Shown piece by piece: positions 8,122-17,225 of a DNA stretch of 64,000 nt (its first letter is position 1; each line of letters starts with the position of its first letter). The stretch lies in NCBI GenBank assembly GCA_910589655.1, contig CAJUTJ010000029.1, forward strand, positions 27,061 to 91,060, given 5' to 3'. Position numbers and translations under genes: made by a program. A model generated the notes under the pieces. The model made no database searches. It worked only from the letters and a program-made list of their open reading frames with translations, and had not been told where the DNA came from. Origin of the DNA: an uncultured Acetatifactor sp. (GTDB taxonomy: Bacteria; Bacillota; Clostridia; Lachnospirales; Lachnospiraceae).

Positions 8122-11100
8122 TCAATACCCCAGATAGCTTTGGTTCATATCTACATTTCCCTTGATACCGCTGACGCTTCCGTTGGATTTGTACTGCCAA
8201 ATGTCGTATTTTCCGGTGTAGGTAGGCGTTGCCGAATATTGTGCCAGCCAAATCTTATAGGCGTTCAGCTCTCCCGCATTCAGCTTGCCCGTGAGCCATG
8301 TCTTATTGGCATAGATTCCGGCCGTATAGCCGGCATCCTGTATAGTCTCGCAAAATGCTTTGCACACCGCCGTCCTTGTGTCTCTGTCAATGGAGTCCGC
8401 CCGGCCTCCGCTGGGTTCCACATCCAGAAAGATAGGGTAGGAAATTTTATAGCCTTTGATCTGCTCCAGTACCATGGAAGCCTCTTCCACGGCTTCCACC
8501 TCGTCCACTGCCTGCGTGAAAAAGTATACGCCCACCTTCAAGCCTGCTGCCGTTGCTCCCTTGATATTGGCCAAAAATTTGGGATCTTCAATCAGTTTAC
8601 CCTGAGAAGAGCCTCTGTAACCGCATCTTATGATGACATAGGAAATTCCCGAGTTGCTCACGGCATTCCAATCTATATTGCCGTTCCACTTGGATACGTC
8701 AATTCCCATAGTGCCGGAGCCCGTTACCAAAGAACCGTCGCTGGCAAAATTATATCTTGCACCTTGAATCACCTGTTCGCCGGTGACCATTTCTCCGCTT
8801 GCGGTAAAATAATATACCTTTCCGTCAAGAGTCTGCCATCCCGAATATTTTGCGCCGCCCCTGACGAAAAATTTGTCAGCCGTATAGTAGTCCGCATAAA
8901 CTGCTTCTCTGTATACCTCATTGTCCAACACAAACAGCTGATTTCCTTCCGTGTCCTTAAGCTTTGTCTCGTAATCGCTCTTGGGATGGCTCTTTACAGT
9001 CACCTGAAAATTCTGTGTGAGAAACTGTCCGTTCTCCATATATCCTACCGTAACGGCAGTACTTCCCGCATTGACCCCTGTGACAGTCACCACCGTCCCC
9101 GCTGCGGAGACCATGGCTATGTCAGGGTCGGCCGATGCCGCCGTTACCGTAGGTGCGGCCGTAGTGATTCCGGTCAGAACGGCGTTGACCGTAGCGTTGG
9201 TTTCGGTAAGCAAAGCGACCTCCGTCCGGTCCAGCGTCAGACTGCCTTGCATGGGAATATTTCCGGAAACCGTGGTCCGTACCTCCGCCACATTTATCAG
9301 GGATCCGCCGGCTGCCGCAGAGACAAGCGTTGCCGGATCGGGAATAGAACTTTTAGACACCTCGTTATATGTGGATTCTATCACCTTACTCTCCACCCAT
9401 TCTATGGTGTCCGGCAAAGAGGATTCCACCACCGTCACATTCTGCTTGGTGTCCTCCTTCGCCGCATTGATCTCGGATTCCTTTTTAATTTCGTTGGTAA
9501 CGTCTACCTTTTTGTAATCAATGTCCTTCTTCACTTCCACCTTCTGAGGCGTCTCGGAAATATTGTAGTCGCTGTACTGCTCGTCGGCCAGCAACTGCAT
9601 TACCACCGTGTAGCTGCCCGGTACAAGATCCTTTTTATAAATTATACCGTCCATATCGTCATCGGTCCAGATTACACTTTTGCCGTCAGTGCCCGTGACG
9701 GTCACGGTAAAAGGCACATTAGATATCAGTTTGCCGTTTGAACTGTTGATAAACTTAATTTTCAGATCCTTCTGCACGGATGTCAGGCTCAGCGACACAG
9801 TGACATCTTTCTCATAATCCACCTCATTATATTCTTTGGGCGGCTCCTTCTCTTGTTCCTGAACGGCCTCCGCTGCCGCCATCCGCGCCAGTTCCGCATC
9901 GGCCACCGCAAGCAGTCCCCTCTCTCCAATCACATTGATACCGTCCAGCTGACTGCCTACTCCGGCAAAATCCGCCACCTGTCCCTCCGCGATTTTAGAG
10001 CGGATAAATACACCCCCTATAACAATCGCTAAAATTAATACCGCCGCTCCCGTACCAAGTATCACCTTATCCATGATCCCTGCGCCGTCAGACTCTTGCC
10101 GCAGTTTATCGAAAATAGACCGTTTTTGCTTATAAGGGCGGGACTCTTCATAAGGCGCATTTTCCTCGTAATATTCCTGCCCACCACGAGAAACCGTTTC
10201 CTCATAGTATTCCGGTTCTCCGTATGGTGATGCCTCCTCGTATCGCTCCGGCTCTCCGTATAGTGATGCTTCCTCGTACTGTCCCGGCTCTCCGTATGGT
10301 AACGCCTTCTCATACTGTCCCGGCTCTCCGTATGGTAACGCTTCCTCATACCGTTCCGGTTCTCCGTATAGTGATGCTTCCTCGTACTGTCCCGGCTCTC
10401 CGTATGGTAACGCTTCCTCATACTGCCCCGGCTCTCCGTATGGTAACGCTTCCTCATACCGTTCCGGTTCTCCGTATAGTGATGCTTCCTCGTACTGTCC
10501 TGATTTTCCGTATGATAACGCTTCCTCGTACCGTCCCGGCTCTCCGTATGGTGATGCTTCCTCATGCCGTCCCGGTTCTCCGTAAAGAAATGCTTCCTCG
10601 TATTGCTCCGATTCTCCGTAAGTTAACGCTTCCTCACATTGTTCCGGCTCAGCGTAAATCTCTGCTTCTTCATAATATTCCGGTTCCCCGCAGGTTCCTA
10701 TTTCTTCCCTTACATAACACTCCGGTTCCCCTATACTTTCTTCTCTATAGTATCCGCCCTTTACAGGTATCTCTATTCCTTCGCGGTACTCTTCCACATA
10801 ATACTCTATCTCTTCACAAGCTTCGGCTGTCACACAGTGCTTTTTCTCCTTATCGCACCCTGTCACTTGACCTGTCCCTGCCGCTCCGCAGTACTCTGCC
10901 TCCCCGTAGTACTCTATCTCTTCCTGTGCCTCGGCTTCCCCATTGTACCACGTTTCCGAACCGGACTTTTCTTCTAAATACTCTCCCGGCTCTATGACAG
11001 ACTCTTCCTCCTCATAATCCTCTGGCTCTATGGCATGCTCTTCCTCCACATAATCCTCCGGCTCTATGGCAAACTCTTCCTCCTCATAATCCTCCGGCTC

Positions 11101-11619
11101 TATGGCAAACTCTTCCTCCTCATAATCCTCCGGCTCTATGGCATGCTCTTCCTCTACATAATCCCCTGACTCTGCGGCAAACTCTTCCTCCTCATAATCC
11201 TCCGGCTCTATGGCATGCTCTTCCTCCACATAATCCTCCGGCTCTATGGCGAGCTCTTCCTCCTCATAATCCTCCGGCTCTATGACAGACTCTTCCTCTA
11301 CATAATCCCCTGACTCTGCGGCAAACTCTTCCTCCGCATAATCCTCCGGCTCTATGGCGAGCTCTTCCTTCACATAATACTCCGACTCTGCGGCAGGCTC
11401 TTCTTCCCCGAAATACTCCTGAGACACCTCCCCCTGCTCCTCTATATAATAGCTTTCCTGCCCTAAAAATTCCCCTTCTTCTAAAAATGCCTCATCCTCA
11501 TAATCTTCCTCGTCCCCCTCATAACCATCATAATCTGATTTATTCCGGTCATAATCGTTCTCGTCATAACCCTTCCAGTCTTCTACCGGCCTCTTTGTAT
11601 GGTTGAACAATCTCTTCAT
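8122..11619 (-). CDS. Giant GH25 hydrolase with about 500-residue acidic repeat tail before the membrane helix
   Basis: 1165 residues. Residues 1-500 are extremely acidic and consist mostly of two families of 12-residue repeats (EPEDYEEEEFAI type and YGEPGQYEEALP type). A basic stretch (PYKQKRSIFDKLR) precedes a single membrane helix at about 518-540. After it come a beta module resembling the one in the GH25 protein at 4612-5877 (with DDDMDGIIY), a bacterial Ig-like domain (about 785-870), a pair of choline/glucan-binding-type repeats (YSGWQTLDGKVYYF, about 925-968) and a GH25 domain from about 970 (GIDVSKW, PIFLDVEPSGG). With the catalytic domain outside, the acidic tail must be cytoplasmic. 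It is the first gene of the rml-wzm-wzt unit. Confidence 0.88.
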   Translation of the reverse strand: MKRLFNHTKRPVEDWKGYDENDYDRNKSDYDGYEGDEEDYEDEAFLEEGEFLGQESYYIEEQGEVSQEYFGEEEPAAESEYYVKEELAIEPEDYAEEEFAAESGDYVEEESVIEPEDYEEEELAIEPEDYVEEEHAIEPEDYEEEEFAAESGDYVEEEHAIEPEDYEEEEFAIEPEDYEEEEFAIEPEDYVEEEHAIEPEDYEEEESVIEPGEYLEEKSGSETWYNGEAEAQEEIEYYGEAEYCGAAGTGQVTGCDKEKKHCVTAEACEEIEYYVEEYREGIEIPVKGGYYREESIGEPECYVREEIGTCGEPEYYEEAEIYAEPEQCEEALTYGESEQYEEAFLYGEPGRHEEASPYGEPGRYEEALSYGKSGQYEEASLYGEPERYEEALPYGEPGQYEEALPYGEPGQYEEASLYGEPERYEEALPYGEPGQYEKALPYGEPGQYEEASLYGEPERYEEASPYGEPEYYEETVSRGGQEYYEENAPYEESRPYKQKRSIFDKLRQESDGAGIMDKVILGTGAAVLILAIVIGGVFIRSKIAEGQVADFAGVGSQLDGINVIGERGLLAVADAELARMAAAEAVQEQEKEPPKEYNEVDYEKDVTVSLSLTSVQKDLKIKFINSSNGKLISNVPFTVTVTGTDGKSVIWTDDDMDGIIYKKDLVPGSYTVVMQLLADEQYSDYNISETPQKVEVKKDIDYKKVDVTNEIKKESEINAAKEDTKQNVTVVESSLPDTIEWVESKVIESTYNEVSKSSIPDPATLVSAAAGGSLINVAEVRTTVSGNIPMQGSLTLDRTEVALLTETNATVNAVLTGITTAAPTVTAASADPDIAMVSAAGTVVTVTGVNAGSTAVTVGYMENGQFLTQNFQVTVKSHPKSDYETKLKDTEGNQLFVLDNEVYREAVYADYYTADKFFVRGGAKYSGWQTLDGKVYYFTASGEMVTGEQVIQGARYNFASDGSLVTGSGTMGIDVSKWNGNIDWNAVSNSGISYVIIRCGYRGSSQGKLIEDPKFLANIKGATAAGLKVGVYFFTQAVDEVEAVEEASMVLEQIKGYKISYPIFLDVEPSGGRADSIDRDTRTAVCKAFCETIQDAGYTAGIYANKTWLTGKLNAGELNAYKIWLAQYSATPTYTGKYDIWQYKSNGSVSGIKGNVDMNQSYLGY
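10205..10640 (-). repeat. 36-bp tandem repeats coding YGEPxxYEEAxx
   Basis: About twelve consecutive 36-bp units (for example CTCCGTA starts at 10217, 10253 and 10289) encode 12-residue repeats within the GH25 protein. Groups of three units (108 bp) are nearly identical, which points to recent unequal exchange. Copy number is likely to differ between strains. Confidence 0.9.
10985..11400 (-). repeat. 36-bp tandem repeats coding EPEDYxEEExAI
   Basis: A second array in the same gene, also with a 36-bp (12-residue) period but a different acidic sequence; about eleven units. The shared period suggests that both arrays descend from one ancestral unit or are held to the same register. Confidence 0.88.
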
Positions 11620-11752
11620 ATTTCATGTCCTTTCTAAGACTGTGACAGACTCGTTTCCCCTATATACAGTCCATCACTCAAAAACAAATCTAATTATTAC
11701 AAAACAAAACTTATTCTTTATTTTTTGTAAAAACGCTTAATAATTCCGTAAC

Positions 11753-11781
11753 ATTATAGCATTGCTGCCATATCTCTTCAA
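11753..11781 (-). promoter_or_regulatory. Sigma-A promoter for the GH25-rml-wzm-wzt unit
   Basis: On the minus strand TTGAAG, a 17-bp spacer and a perfect TATAAT, about 135 bp before the start at 11619. It is the only good promoter seen upstream of the minus-strand block from 11.6 kb to the left edge. Confidence 0.75.
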
Positions 11782-11852
11782 GCCAATATACTATTTCTTC
11801 ATAAATTCTTAAATCTTATTAAATCACCTTAATAATGTAGACTTTCAGTTCG

Positions 11853-11858
11853 TATAAT
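11853..11858 (+). promoter_or_regulatory. Possible -10 box for the plus-strand SGNH-like gene
   Basis: A TATAAT hexamer in an AT-rich stretch about 240 bp before the gene, with no convincing -35 box. The 11620-12097 gap otherwise holds the minus-strand promoter and the leader hairpins from 12016. Confidence 0.35.
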
Positions 11859-12015
11859 AGTAGAATAACTAAAATAAGGGCAAAATTATCTGCGGCTGAC
11901 TCGCAGGCGGGTATTTTTCCAAATTTAAAGCAGATTTACCCCCGCTGCGTCTCTTTCCTCCCTACAGGAAGGGATCCCGAGAGGCCGCTTGTCAGAAATA
12001 AAGTTTTCAATAAAC

Positions 12016-12096
12016 GTTGAATAAAAATGCGTATTCAACAATCGGATAAGGACAACGGAATCCGTTCCGTTGTACAGGTGCGCGCCGCAACGCGCA
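12016..12096 (+). repeat. Leader cassette with three hairpins (module A)
   Basis: Three stems in series: GTTGAATA/TATTCAAC (12016-12039), ACAACGGAA/TTCCGTTGT (12052-12073) and TGCGCG/CGCGCA (12079-12096), the last followed directly by GATGG. The first and third match the cassettes at 33.9 kb (before pepM) and 44.74 kb. The orientation follows the gene it precedes. Confidence 0.8.
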
Positions 12097-12097
12097 G

Positions 12098-13273
12098 ATG
12101 GACACAAAGAGAATGAAACGAGAAAGAGAAGAATATAAACATACCATACCGGATCTGGAAATCATAGATTTAGATGTAGTTGATCTGAACAATAACGAGC
12201 TTACAACAGATACCGCACCGGATCGGGAGGAGCTGTACGATGAAGAAGACAAGCCCTCCGAAAAGTCTCCGAAAAAACGCTTTCCACACATTAATATCCA
12301 TATTGTGCTTATTGTTGTTCTGGTTATTTTTATCTGTGGAATTGCATATAAGGTCATGAACTTTGGCGAATATATTGATCTGGATGAGATTTTTAAGGAC
12401 GGACCGGGAACATACGACGATTCTCTGGATGAAATCCTGCCTTTGATGGATGCCACAGGAAACCGTATAACGCCTAATTATGACGATGGATTGACCATTG
12501 TTGCTTTCGGCAACGCGCCCTTTGCGGATGACAGGGATTCCGAGGATAACCTTGCCAATATCATCGCAGAGATGACCGGAGCCACGGTCTACAATTGTTC
12601 CGTCAGCGGCAGCTATCTGGCTGCCCAGAGCCCCCACATTGACACCGATGTCGCTCCAATGGATCTTTATACCCTTTATTGGCTTGCCACTCTTGCCACA
12701 GGAAACGATATTCTCCACAACTTCGAGTCCGCCAATGAAGCTCTCGGAGAAAACACCCCTCCTGAGGCAGAGGAGGTCATCAATACATTGACCACACTTG
12801 ATTTTAACACCGTTGATGTTATCACCATTATGTATGATGCCACCGATTATCTTCAGGGACATGAGATGTACAGCGATCAAAATTCCACTGACATCGAGCA
12901 ATTTACCGGAAATCTGGAAGCCTCCATCGGATTATTCCAAGGTGTGTACCCTCATATCCGGATTATAGTGTTGTCGCCCCCTTACGCCTTTTCCGACCAG
13001 CTTGACGAAAACGGCAATTACATCAGCAGTGATATTGCAAGATACGGACAGGATGTGCTTTCCACCTATGTCATAAAGCAATATACCTCCTGCGTGACCC
13101 GGAGCGTATCCTTTGTCGATAACCTTTACGGCACCATCACGGAAGACAATGCCGAAAAGTATCTTATTGACAATCTGCACTTGAACGTAAAAGGCCGCAA
13201 GGCAATTGCCGAGCGTTTTGTATATGCGCTGAATTTCTATAATCAAAGCTCGGAGCCGTCGGAACAAGAATAG
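12098..13273 (+). CDS. Membrane-anchored SGNH-like protein lacking the nucleophile serine
   Basis: 391 residues: an acidic cytoplasmic N-terminus (1-60), one membrane helix (about 66-84) and an extracytoplasmic domain. That domain aligns by eye with the SGNH hydrolase at 25046-26128: IVAFGNAPFADDRD here against IVVLGDSIFGQVRD there, and the C-terminal block DNLHLNVKGRKAIAERF against DGLHPNEAGRQLLAETI. The GDS motif is changed to GNA, so the catalytic serine is absent while the C-terminal Asp-x-x-His remains. It may be a binding protein or a non-hydrolytic relative. The start is unsure: ATG at 12098 sits where other cassettes carry their Shine-Dalgarno box, and ATG at 12113 is the alternative. 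Confidence 0.78.
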   Translation: MDTKRMKREREEYKHTIPDLEIIDLDVVDLNNNELTTDTAPDREELYDEEDKPSEKSPKKRFPHINIHIVLIVVLVIFICGIAYKVMNFGEYIDLDEIFKDGPGTYDDSLDEILPLMDATGNRITPNYDDGLTIVAFGNAPFADDRDSEDNLANIIAEMTGATVYNCSVSGSYLAAQSPHIDTDVAPMDLYTLYWLATLATGNDILHNFESANEALGENTPPEAEEVINTLTTLDFNTVDVITIMYDATDYLQGHEMYSDQNSTDIEQFTGNLEASIGLFQGVYPHIRIIVLSPPYAFSDQLDENGNYISSDIARYGQDVLSTYVIKQYTSCVTRSVSFVDNLYGTITEDNAEKYLIDNLHLNVKGRKAIAERFVYALNFYNQSSEPSEQE

Positions 13274-13284
13274 ATTTCGAAGAA

Positions 13285-13332
13285 AAAAGCATCCTGTACC
13301 GTCTCAATTCCAAATGCGCACAGGATGCTTTT
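13285..13332. terminator. Bidirectional intrinsic terminator
   Basis: AAAAGCATCCTGT and ACAGGATGCTTTT form a 13-bp stem around a 22-base loop, with A and T runs on either side. It lies between two convergent genes that stop at 13273 and 13334 and serves both. Confidence 0.85.
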
Positions 13333-13333
13333 A

Positions 13334-14095
13334 TCATATTTCCAAGCTAAATGTGGTGTCACGGTAAATAATATAGCCGTCAATCCGGCCAAAAATCTCC
13401 CACCCGAATTGAGCCGGTTCTCCGATGATTTCTTTCTCCTCCGACAGGATAATATAATGGCAGCCCGCCTCTTTTGCCAAAGGCGCCAAGCGGCTCAATT
13501 CAACGGCTTCCTTTTCCATCTCATCGGGAAGATCTCCCCAATAGTACCAGCGTTCCACCGTCATCTCCCTGCCGTAAGGCATACAAATAGTAGGATCATA
13601 CTGCCGCACATATTGTACCAAATCCAGAGGAAATACCGCCTGAACTTCCCGCCCCGGCACTGCTATGGCATCGCAGATATGCACTACACAATCGGGCACA
13701 TGATACAGATTTTCCGCTTTTTCGAAAAAGGGATTTTTGTAGATATAACTGCCCGAAACCACAATACCCGCCGCTGCCGCCAATACATATATTGTTCTAC
13801 GCTTCTTAGGCAGCTTCCCGTAAAGCGTCACCGCTGCAAAAGCCACCGTCACCGTAATGGGAAGCAGCCATAAGATCCTGTAATAGATTTCATTCTCCGC
13901 CAAATCATACAGCAATACGGCAAACAAAGGATTAAAAAACAAAAACAGCAAAATTACCGGAACATAAATAAACATGATTCTGACATATTTCCTATTTTCC
14001 TTTATCCACAGATAAATCAGTGATATACAAAAAATAATCACGATCAATCCGGTTCCCATATACTCCCGAAAGAGATTTTCCACATTATTCCACAT
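13334..14095 (-). CDS. Small polytopic membrane protein with external C-terminal domain, function unknown
   Basis: 253 residues with about four hydrophobic segments in the first half (for example GTGLIVIIFCISLIYLW and IMFIYVPVILLFLFF) and a soluble C-terminal half from about residue 120 that resembles the soluble tails of large glycosyltransferase-like membrane proteins. It overlaps the upstream gene by 11 bp and has an AGGGAGATATT box, so the two are coupled. As the last gene of the pse-wecE unit it ends at a shared terminator. The preceding 359-residue protein stops abruptly after a membrane helix, so the two may be halves of one membrane enzyme, split in this strain or in this lineage. Confidence 0.7.
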   Translation of the reverse strand: MWNNVENLFREYMGTGLIVIIFCISLIYLWIKENRKYVRIMFIYVPVILLFLFFNPLFAVLLYDLAENEIYYRILWLLPITVTVAFAAVTLYGKLPKKRRTIYVLAAAAGIVVSGSYIYKNPFFEKAENLYHVPDCVVHICDAIAVPGREVQAVFPLDLVQYVRQYDPTICMPYGREMTVERWYYWGDLPDEMEKEAVELSRLAPLAKEAGCHYIILSEEKEIIGEPAQFGWEIFGRIDGYIIYRDTTFSLEI

Positions 14096-15164
14096 AATAT
14101 CTCCCTAATAGAAAGTAAAGAGCCACATAGCACACATTGGGCAGACAACAGAGCGCCAAAGGAATCAATAAATTCCTCCGCTTATAGGCAGCGGCGGCGC
14201 AAAGCCCTACAATCCCCACCAACATACAGCACAGCATGGCTCCCATTGTACTACACAGACAGCCTGCCATACCGGCAGAAGCCAGCAGCACATAATATTT
14301 GAAAGAAATCTTTTCCCCCTCTTGAATCTGACGGAGCAAAATCAATAACAGATATATGGTCATGGGAATAATAATACTTCCTAACGCCGCCTTGCCCTGC
14401 CTGCTTCTGGCGATCATAAAGTTCTCCACCGTGTAAAGAGAATAATCGCCAAACAGCACCAATAGCTCCGTAAAAATCATAAACAGCGGAAGTTTTTCGG
14501 ACTTTTCCGGCAGCAGCACTCTTCCCAGCAAATAGAAAATGCCGTAAGTCATAGGAATCAATACCACCGGAAGCACCACATGGGCCATGGACGCCGAATG
14601 GATACCCACCAGCTTAGCCAGATAAGCGATCCAGATGGGAAAAGGAGCCAGACCATGTCTGACATCCAGCTGGGTAGCGGATCCTGTGTAAGGCAGCTTA
14701 TTATACATGGTATTGGCATCCTGCGTAATGGAGGAAATGGCCACGAAAAAGGCATCGTCACCGTCCGAATAAACCAGACGGACGGCCTGAATCAGCTGAA
14801 AAGCCAACAGCACCCAAAAAATCAGCCAGAAGATATGTTCCCTAAGCCGTTTCCGGTCGAAACCTTCTATCCGTGCCACCGCCCACGAAGCCTTTTTGTT
14901 TTTCACCAAAAGCGCCCCGGCGGCCAGCAGAATCACCGCCGTCATCCCTCCGTACACATACACAACATATATAAAATCAACCTCCATCAGAATCATGGGC
15001 ACGCAGATGAACTGAAAGCAGGCCCACAAAAGAATCTGTCCGCTTATCCACCGGAAGATCAGGCTTCTGCCTCCCTTATCCACATTCCGCCCAAACAGGC
15101 TTCCCACAACGGTAGGTACTGCCAACAGCAGCAGCGCTGCCACAAAAATCTGTATCACTGCCAA
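14085..15164 (-). CDS. Polytopic membrane protein, probably glycan-related, function unknown
   Basis: 359 residues and about ten membrane helices. A conserved-looking external segment (DGDDAFFVAISSITQDANTM, then YTGSATQLDVRHGLAPFP) follows helix 4, as acidic loops do in GT-C type transferases. It uses a TTG start at 15164. It overlaps the following gene by 11 bp and lies 60 bp after the GT-C-like gene. Clostridial uncharacterised membrane families with this appearance are common in surface polymer loci; I cannot name the family with certainty. Confidence 0.65.
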   Translation of the reverse strand: MAVIQIFVAALLLLAVPTVVGSLFGRNVDKGGRSLIFRWISGQILLWACFQFICVPMILMEVDFIYVVYVYGGMTAVILLAAGALLVKNKKASWAVARIEGFDRKRLREHIFWLIFWVLLAFQLIQAVRLVYSDGDDAFFVAISSITQDANTMYNKLPYTGSATQLDVRHGLAPFPIWIAYLAKLVGIHSASMAHVVLPVVLIPMTYGIFYLLGRVLLPEKSEKLPLFMIFTELLVLFGDYSLYTVENFMIARSRQGKAALGSIIIPMTIYLLLILLRQIQEGEKISFKYYVLLASAGMAGCLCSTMGAMLCCMLVGIVGLCAAAAYKRRNLLIPLALCCLPNVCYVALYFLLGRYYVE

Positions 15165-15223
15165 TCTTTCTGCATCCTCTCTTAAATATATTAGCGGCGC
15201 CGTTTTCCCGGAATATACTTTTG

Positions 15224-17050
15224 TCAGCTTTTCCCGAGAATAAATATTCTGTCGCCGTATACACTTTGCTGAAGTTCCACCTCTTGCTCCAACATAAAGC
15301 CATAATCTTCGATCAGAACTTCCAATACCTTCACTTCATCCACACCCGACTTGACCAGCACCGCCACATTGCCTGACTCCCTTATGCTCTCTTGATCCGT
15401 CCGGCTTTCCAATTCCTCCAGTGTAAGCAGCAGCGACTTGTCATAGTAAGTAAATTCCAACAAATTTTCATAATACCCGACTCCGTCATAGACGCAGATG
15501 CAGGGATATTCCCTATAGTCTGCGGCAACAGCTTCCTGCTCGGAATATCCTTTGTATAAATAGCTTCCGTCATAGCACACCAGATTCCACACCTGAAACA
15601 AGAGCAGGCTCCCGCACACCACAACCCTCAGGTCCTTTGTCCGTCTCTCCCCATACCTTTTGTAAATCCCTTTCAAAAGAGCAAAGATCCCTATCATCAG
15701 AATCAGGGAAGCAAAGGGAAAAAGAGGCATGATATAGCGATCCACCAAATAAGGAGACATCCTCGCCGCCAGCAGGAAATAGCCGGCCGGAGGAAGCAAA
15801 AGCATCCACAAAACGGCTCCTCTTTCCGCTTTGTCCGCTTTCTCCCCTTCGTCTCCTTGTGGTTTTTCCGGTCGGTCTGCTTTCCTTGGCTTTTCCTCTC
15901 CGGCCTTCTTTGCCATGCCCGCTCCCCACAATACAAGCAAAGCCAATACCAAGGCCAATACATAACGGCCTATACTGCGCTGAAACAGGAGGCTGCCGAA
16001 AGCAGACAGACGGGTTCCATAGCCTGCCAAGCCTTGAGAGAGATTTCCCAACGCTTCCACCCCTCTCCCGCTGGAGAAAACATCCGCAACGGCAAAGGGA
16101 AAAAGCGCCAGCCCTGCCAGAGCCGCAATCAGCATGGACCGGACAAAGCAAAACAGCTCCTTCCGCCGTCTGCTCTTCCACAGGCACACCGCCGCTACGG
16201 CTGCCAAAAGCAGACAATAGAATAAGAAGAAATATTGGGTCCAAAAGCCCAGCATGGTAACGAAAATTAACTTTCCGTTCTTTCTGTCAAAAGAAGCATC
16301 CTGCCATTTCTTTACGATCAGATAAAAATAAAGCACACACCACAGCGTCACCAAGCCGTACATGCGAATCAGCAGCACCGTTGCAACGGCACCCGTGGAC
16401 AATCCGTAGAACAATGCCGCCATCAGTCCCAGCGGACGTCCGCCGTTTTCCAGCCCCAGCGCCGGAGCCAGCAGCCCGCTAAGCTTATACAGCAAGATCA
16501 ATATCCCTATGACTGCCCCCAGATTAATCACACATCCCATCCATGGAGAAATATTTCTCCGAAAGAAGGACGATACCGTGTGCAGCAGCATAAAATGCAA
16601 GGGAGGATGGTTGTCATCCTTCACATTGAAATATACGGACAGATAATTAAAAGCATCTCTGCCTTCCACCGTAATATAATCGGAAAACTGCTCTGCAGTG
16701 ATCCAGACCGGTTCCGCGTAGACATCCGCCGTATAGCTCAACAGCTTGCTGTTTCCGCGATTGCGAAGCACATCCTTAACCGTATCCGCAACATTCCCCA
16801 TTGTCTCACCAAAGGTTTCCCCGTCAATTTCATTGTGCACAAATTTCGCCAGACGTCCCTCGGGCTGAGTGGTCACAATCCACGGGTTAAATTCTGCATT
16901 GGAAAGCTCAAAGCTTAAAAGCTCATCCATGTGATAGCCTTCTTTCATAGACACAAAAATGCAGAATACCGCCACACAGACTAACACCACCGCGATCTCA
17001 CATGCTTTCTTTTTTATGGAATCAATCATTTTACTCTTCCTATTCTTCAT
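15224..17050 (-). CDS. GT-C fold membrane glycosyltransferase (ArnT/GT39-like)
   Basis: 608 residues with about eleven membrane helices. The first external loop begins with HMDELLSFE, the position of the acidic catalytic motif in lipid-phospho-sugar-dependent transferases, and a later loop has DDNHPPLHFMLLH, the hallmark His-Pro-Pro seen in GT39 and ArnT relatives. A highly charged KAGEEKPRKADRPEKPQGDE insert lies between two helices, and a soluble domain follows the last helix. It probably moves a sugar from polyprenyl phosphate to a growing glycan on the outer face. The GtrB-like gene in the same unit could supply the polyprenyl-phosphate sugar. Confidence 0.78.
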   Translation of the reverse strand: MKNRKSKMIDSIKKKACEIAVVLVCVAVFCIFVSMKEGYHMDELLSFELSNAEFNPWIVTTQPEGRLAKFVHNEIDGETFGETMGNVADTVKDVLRNRGNSKLLSYTADVYAEPVWITAEQFSDYITVEGRDAFNYLSVYFNVKDDNHPPLHFMLLHTVSSFFRRNISPWMGCVINLGAVIGILILLYKLSGLLAPALGLENGGRPLGLMAALFYGLSTGAVATVLLIRMYGLVTLWCVLYFYLIVKKWQDASFDRKNGKLIFVTMLGFWTQYFFLFYCLLLAAVAAVCLWKSRRRKELFCFVRSMLIAALAGLALFPFAVADVFSSGRGVEALGNLSQGLAGYGTRLSAFGSLLFQRSIGRYVLALVLALLVLWGAGMAKKAGEEKPRKADRPEKPQGDEGEKADKAERGAVLWMLLLPPAGYFLLAARMSPYLVDRYIMPLFPFASLILMIGIFALLKGIYKRYGERRTKDLRVVVCGSLLLFQVWNLVCYDGSYLYKGYSEQEAVAADYREYPCICVYDGVGYYENLLEFTYYDKSLLLTLEELESRTDQESIRESGNVAVLVKSGVDEVKVLEVLIEDYGFMLEQEVELQQSVYGDRIFILGKS

Positions 17051-17086
17051 ATCTCATGAACGTAATCAAAAATGTGTCTCAATTTA

Positions 17087-17176
17087 GGAGACGCTGACTA
17101 AATTAAGGCGCAACAAGGACGCGCTGGCCAAATCGAGACGCAACAAGGCTGCGCTGGCCAAATTGAGACGCAGCAG
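17087..17176 (-). repeat. 30-bp tandem repeat in the leader of the GT-C gene
   Basis: Three 30-bp units (GCGCTGGCCAAATYGAGACG plus CAACAAGGC) lie between the stop at 17226 and the start at 17050. They stay open in one frame (LLRLNLASAS type) but show no start or ribosome site that suggests a gene. Confidence 0.8.
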
Positions 17177-17225
17177 GCCGCGAAACGGTGTGCACAAACC
17201 GTAAGAATGCTTTTTTCGGCACGTT

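Noticed and set aside
8140..9741. 533-codon plus-strand frame opposite the large GH25 gene
   Set aside because: Long only because codon bias of the true gene removes antisense stops; no domain or ribosome site.
10062..10565. 167-codon frame rich in His and Arg inside the GH25 gene
   Set aside because: It is a shifted frame of the 36-bp repeats; the acidic frame continues into recognised domains and is the real one.
10224..10997. 257-codon plus-strand frame opposite the GH25 repeats
   Set aside because: An antisense shadow of the repeat array with no start signals.
10205..11400. Repeat arrays as a CRISPR locus
   Set aside because: Units are contiguous, coding and without unique spacers, and no cas genes are present.
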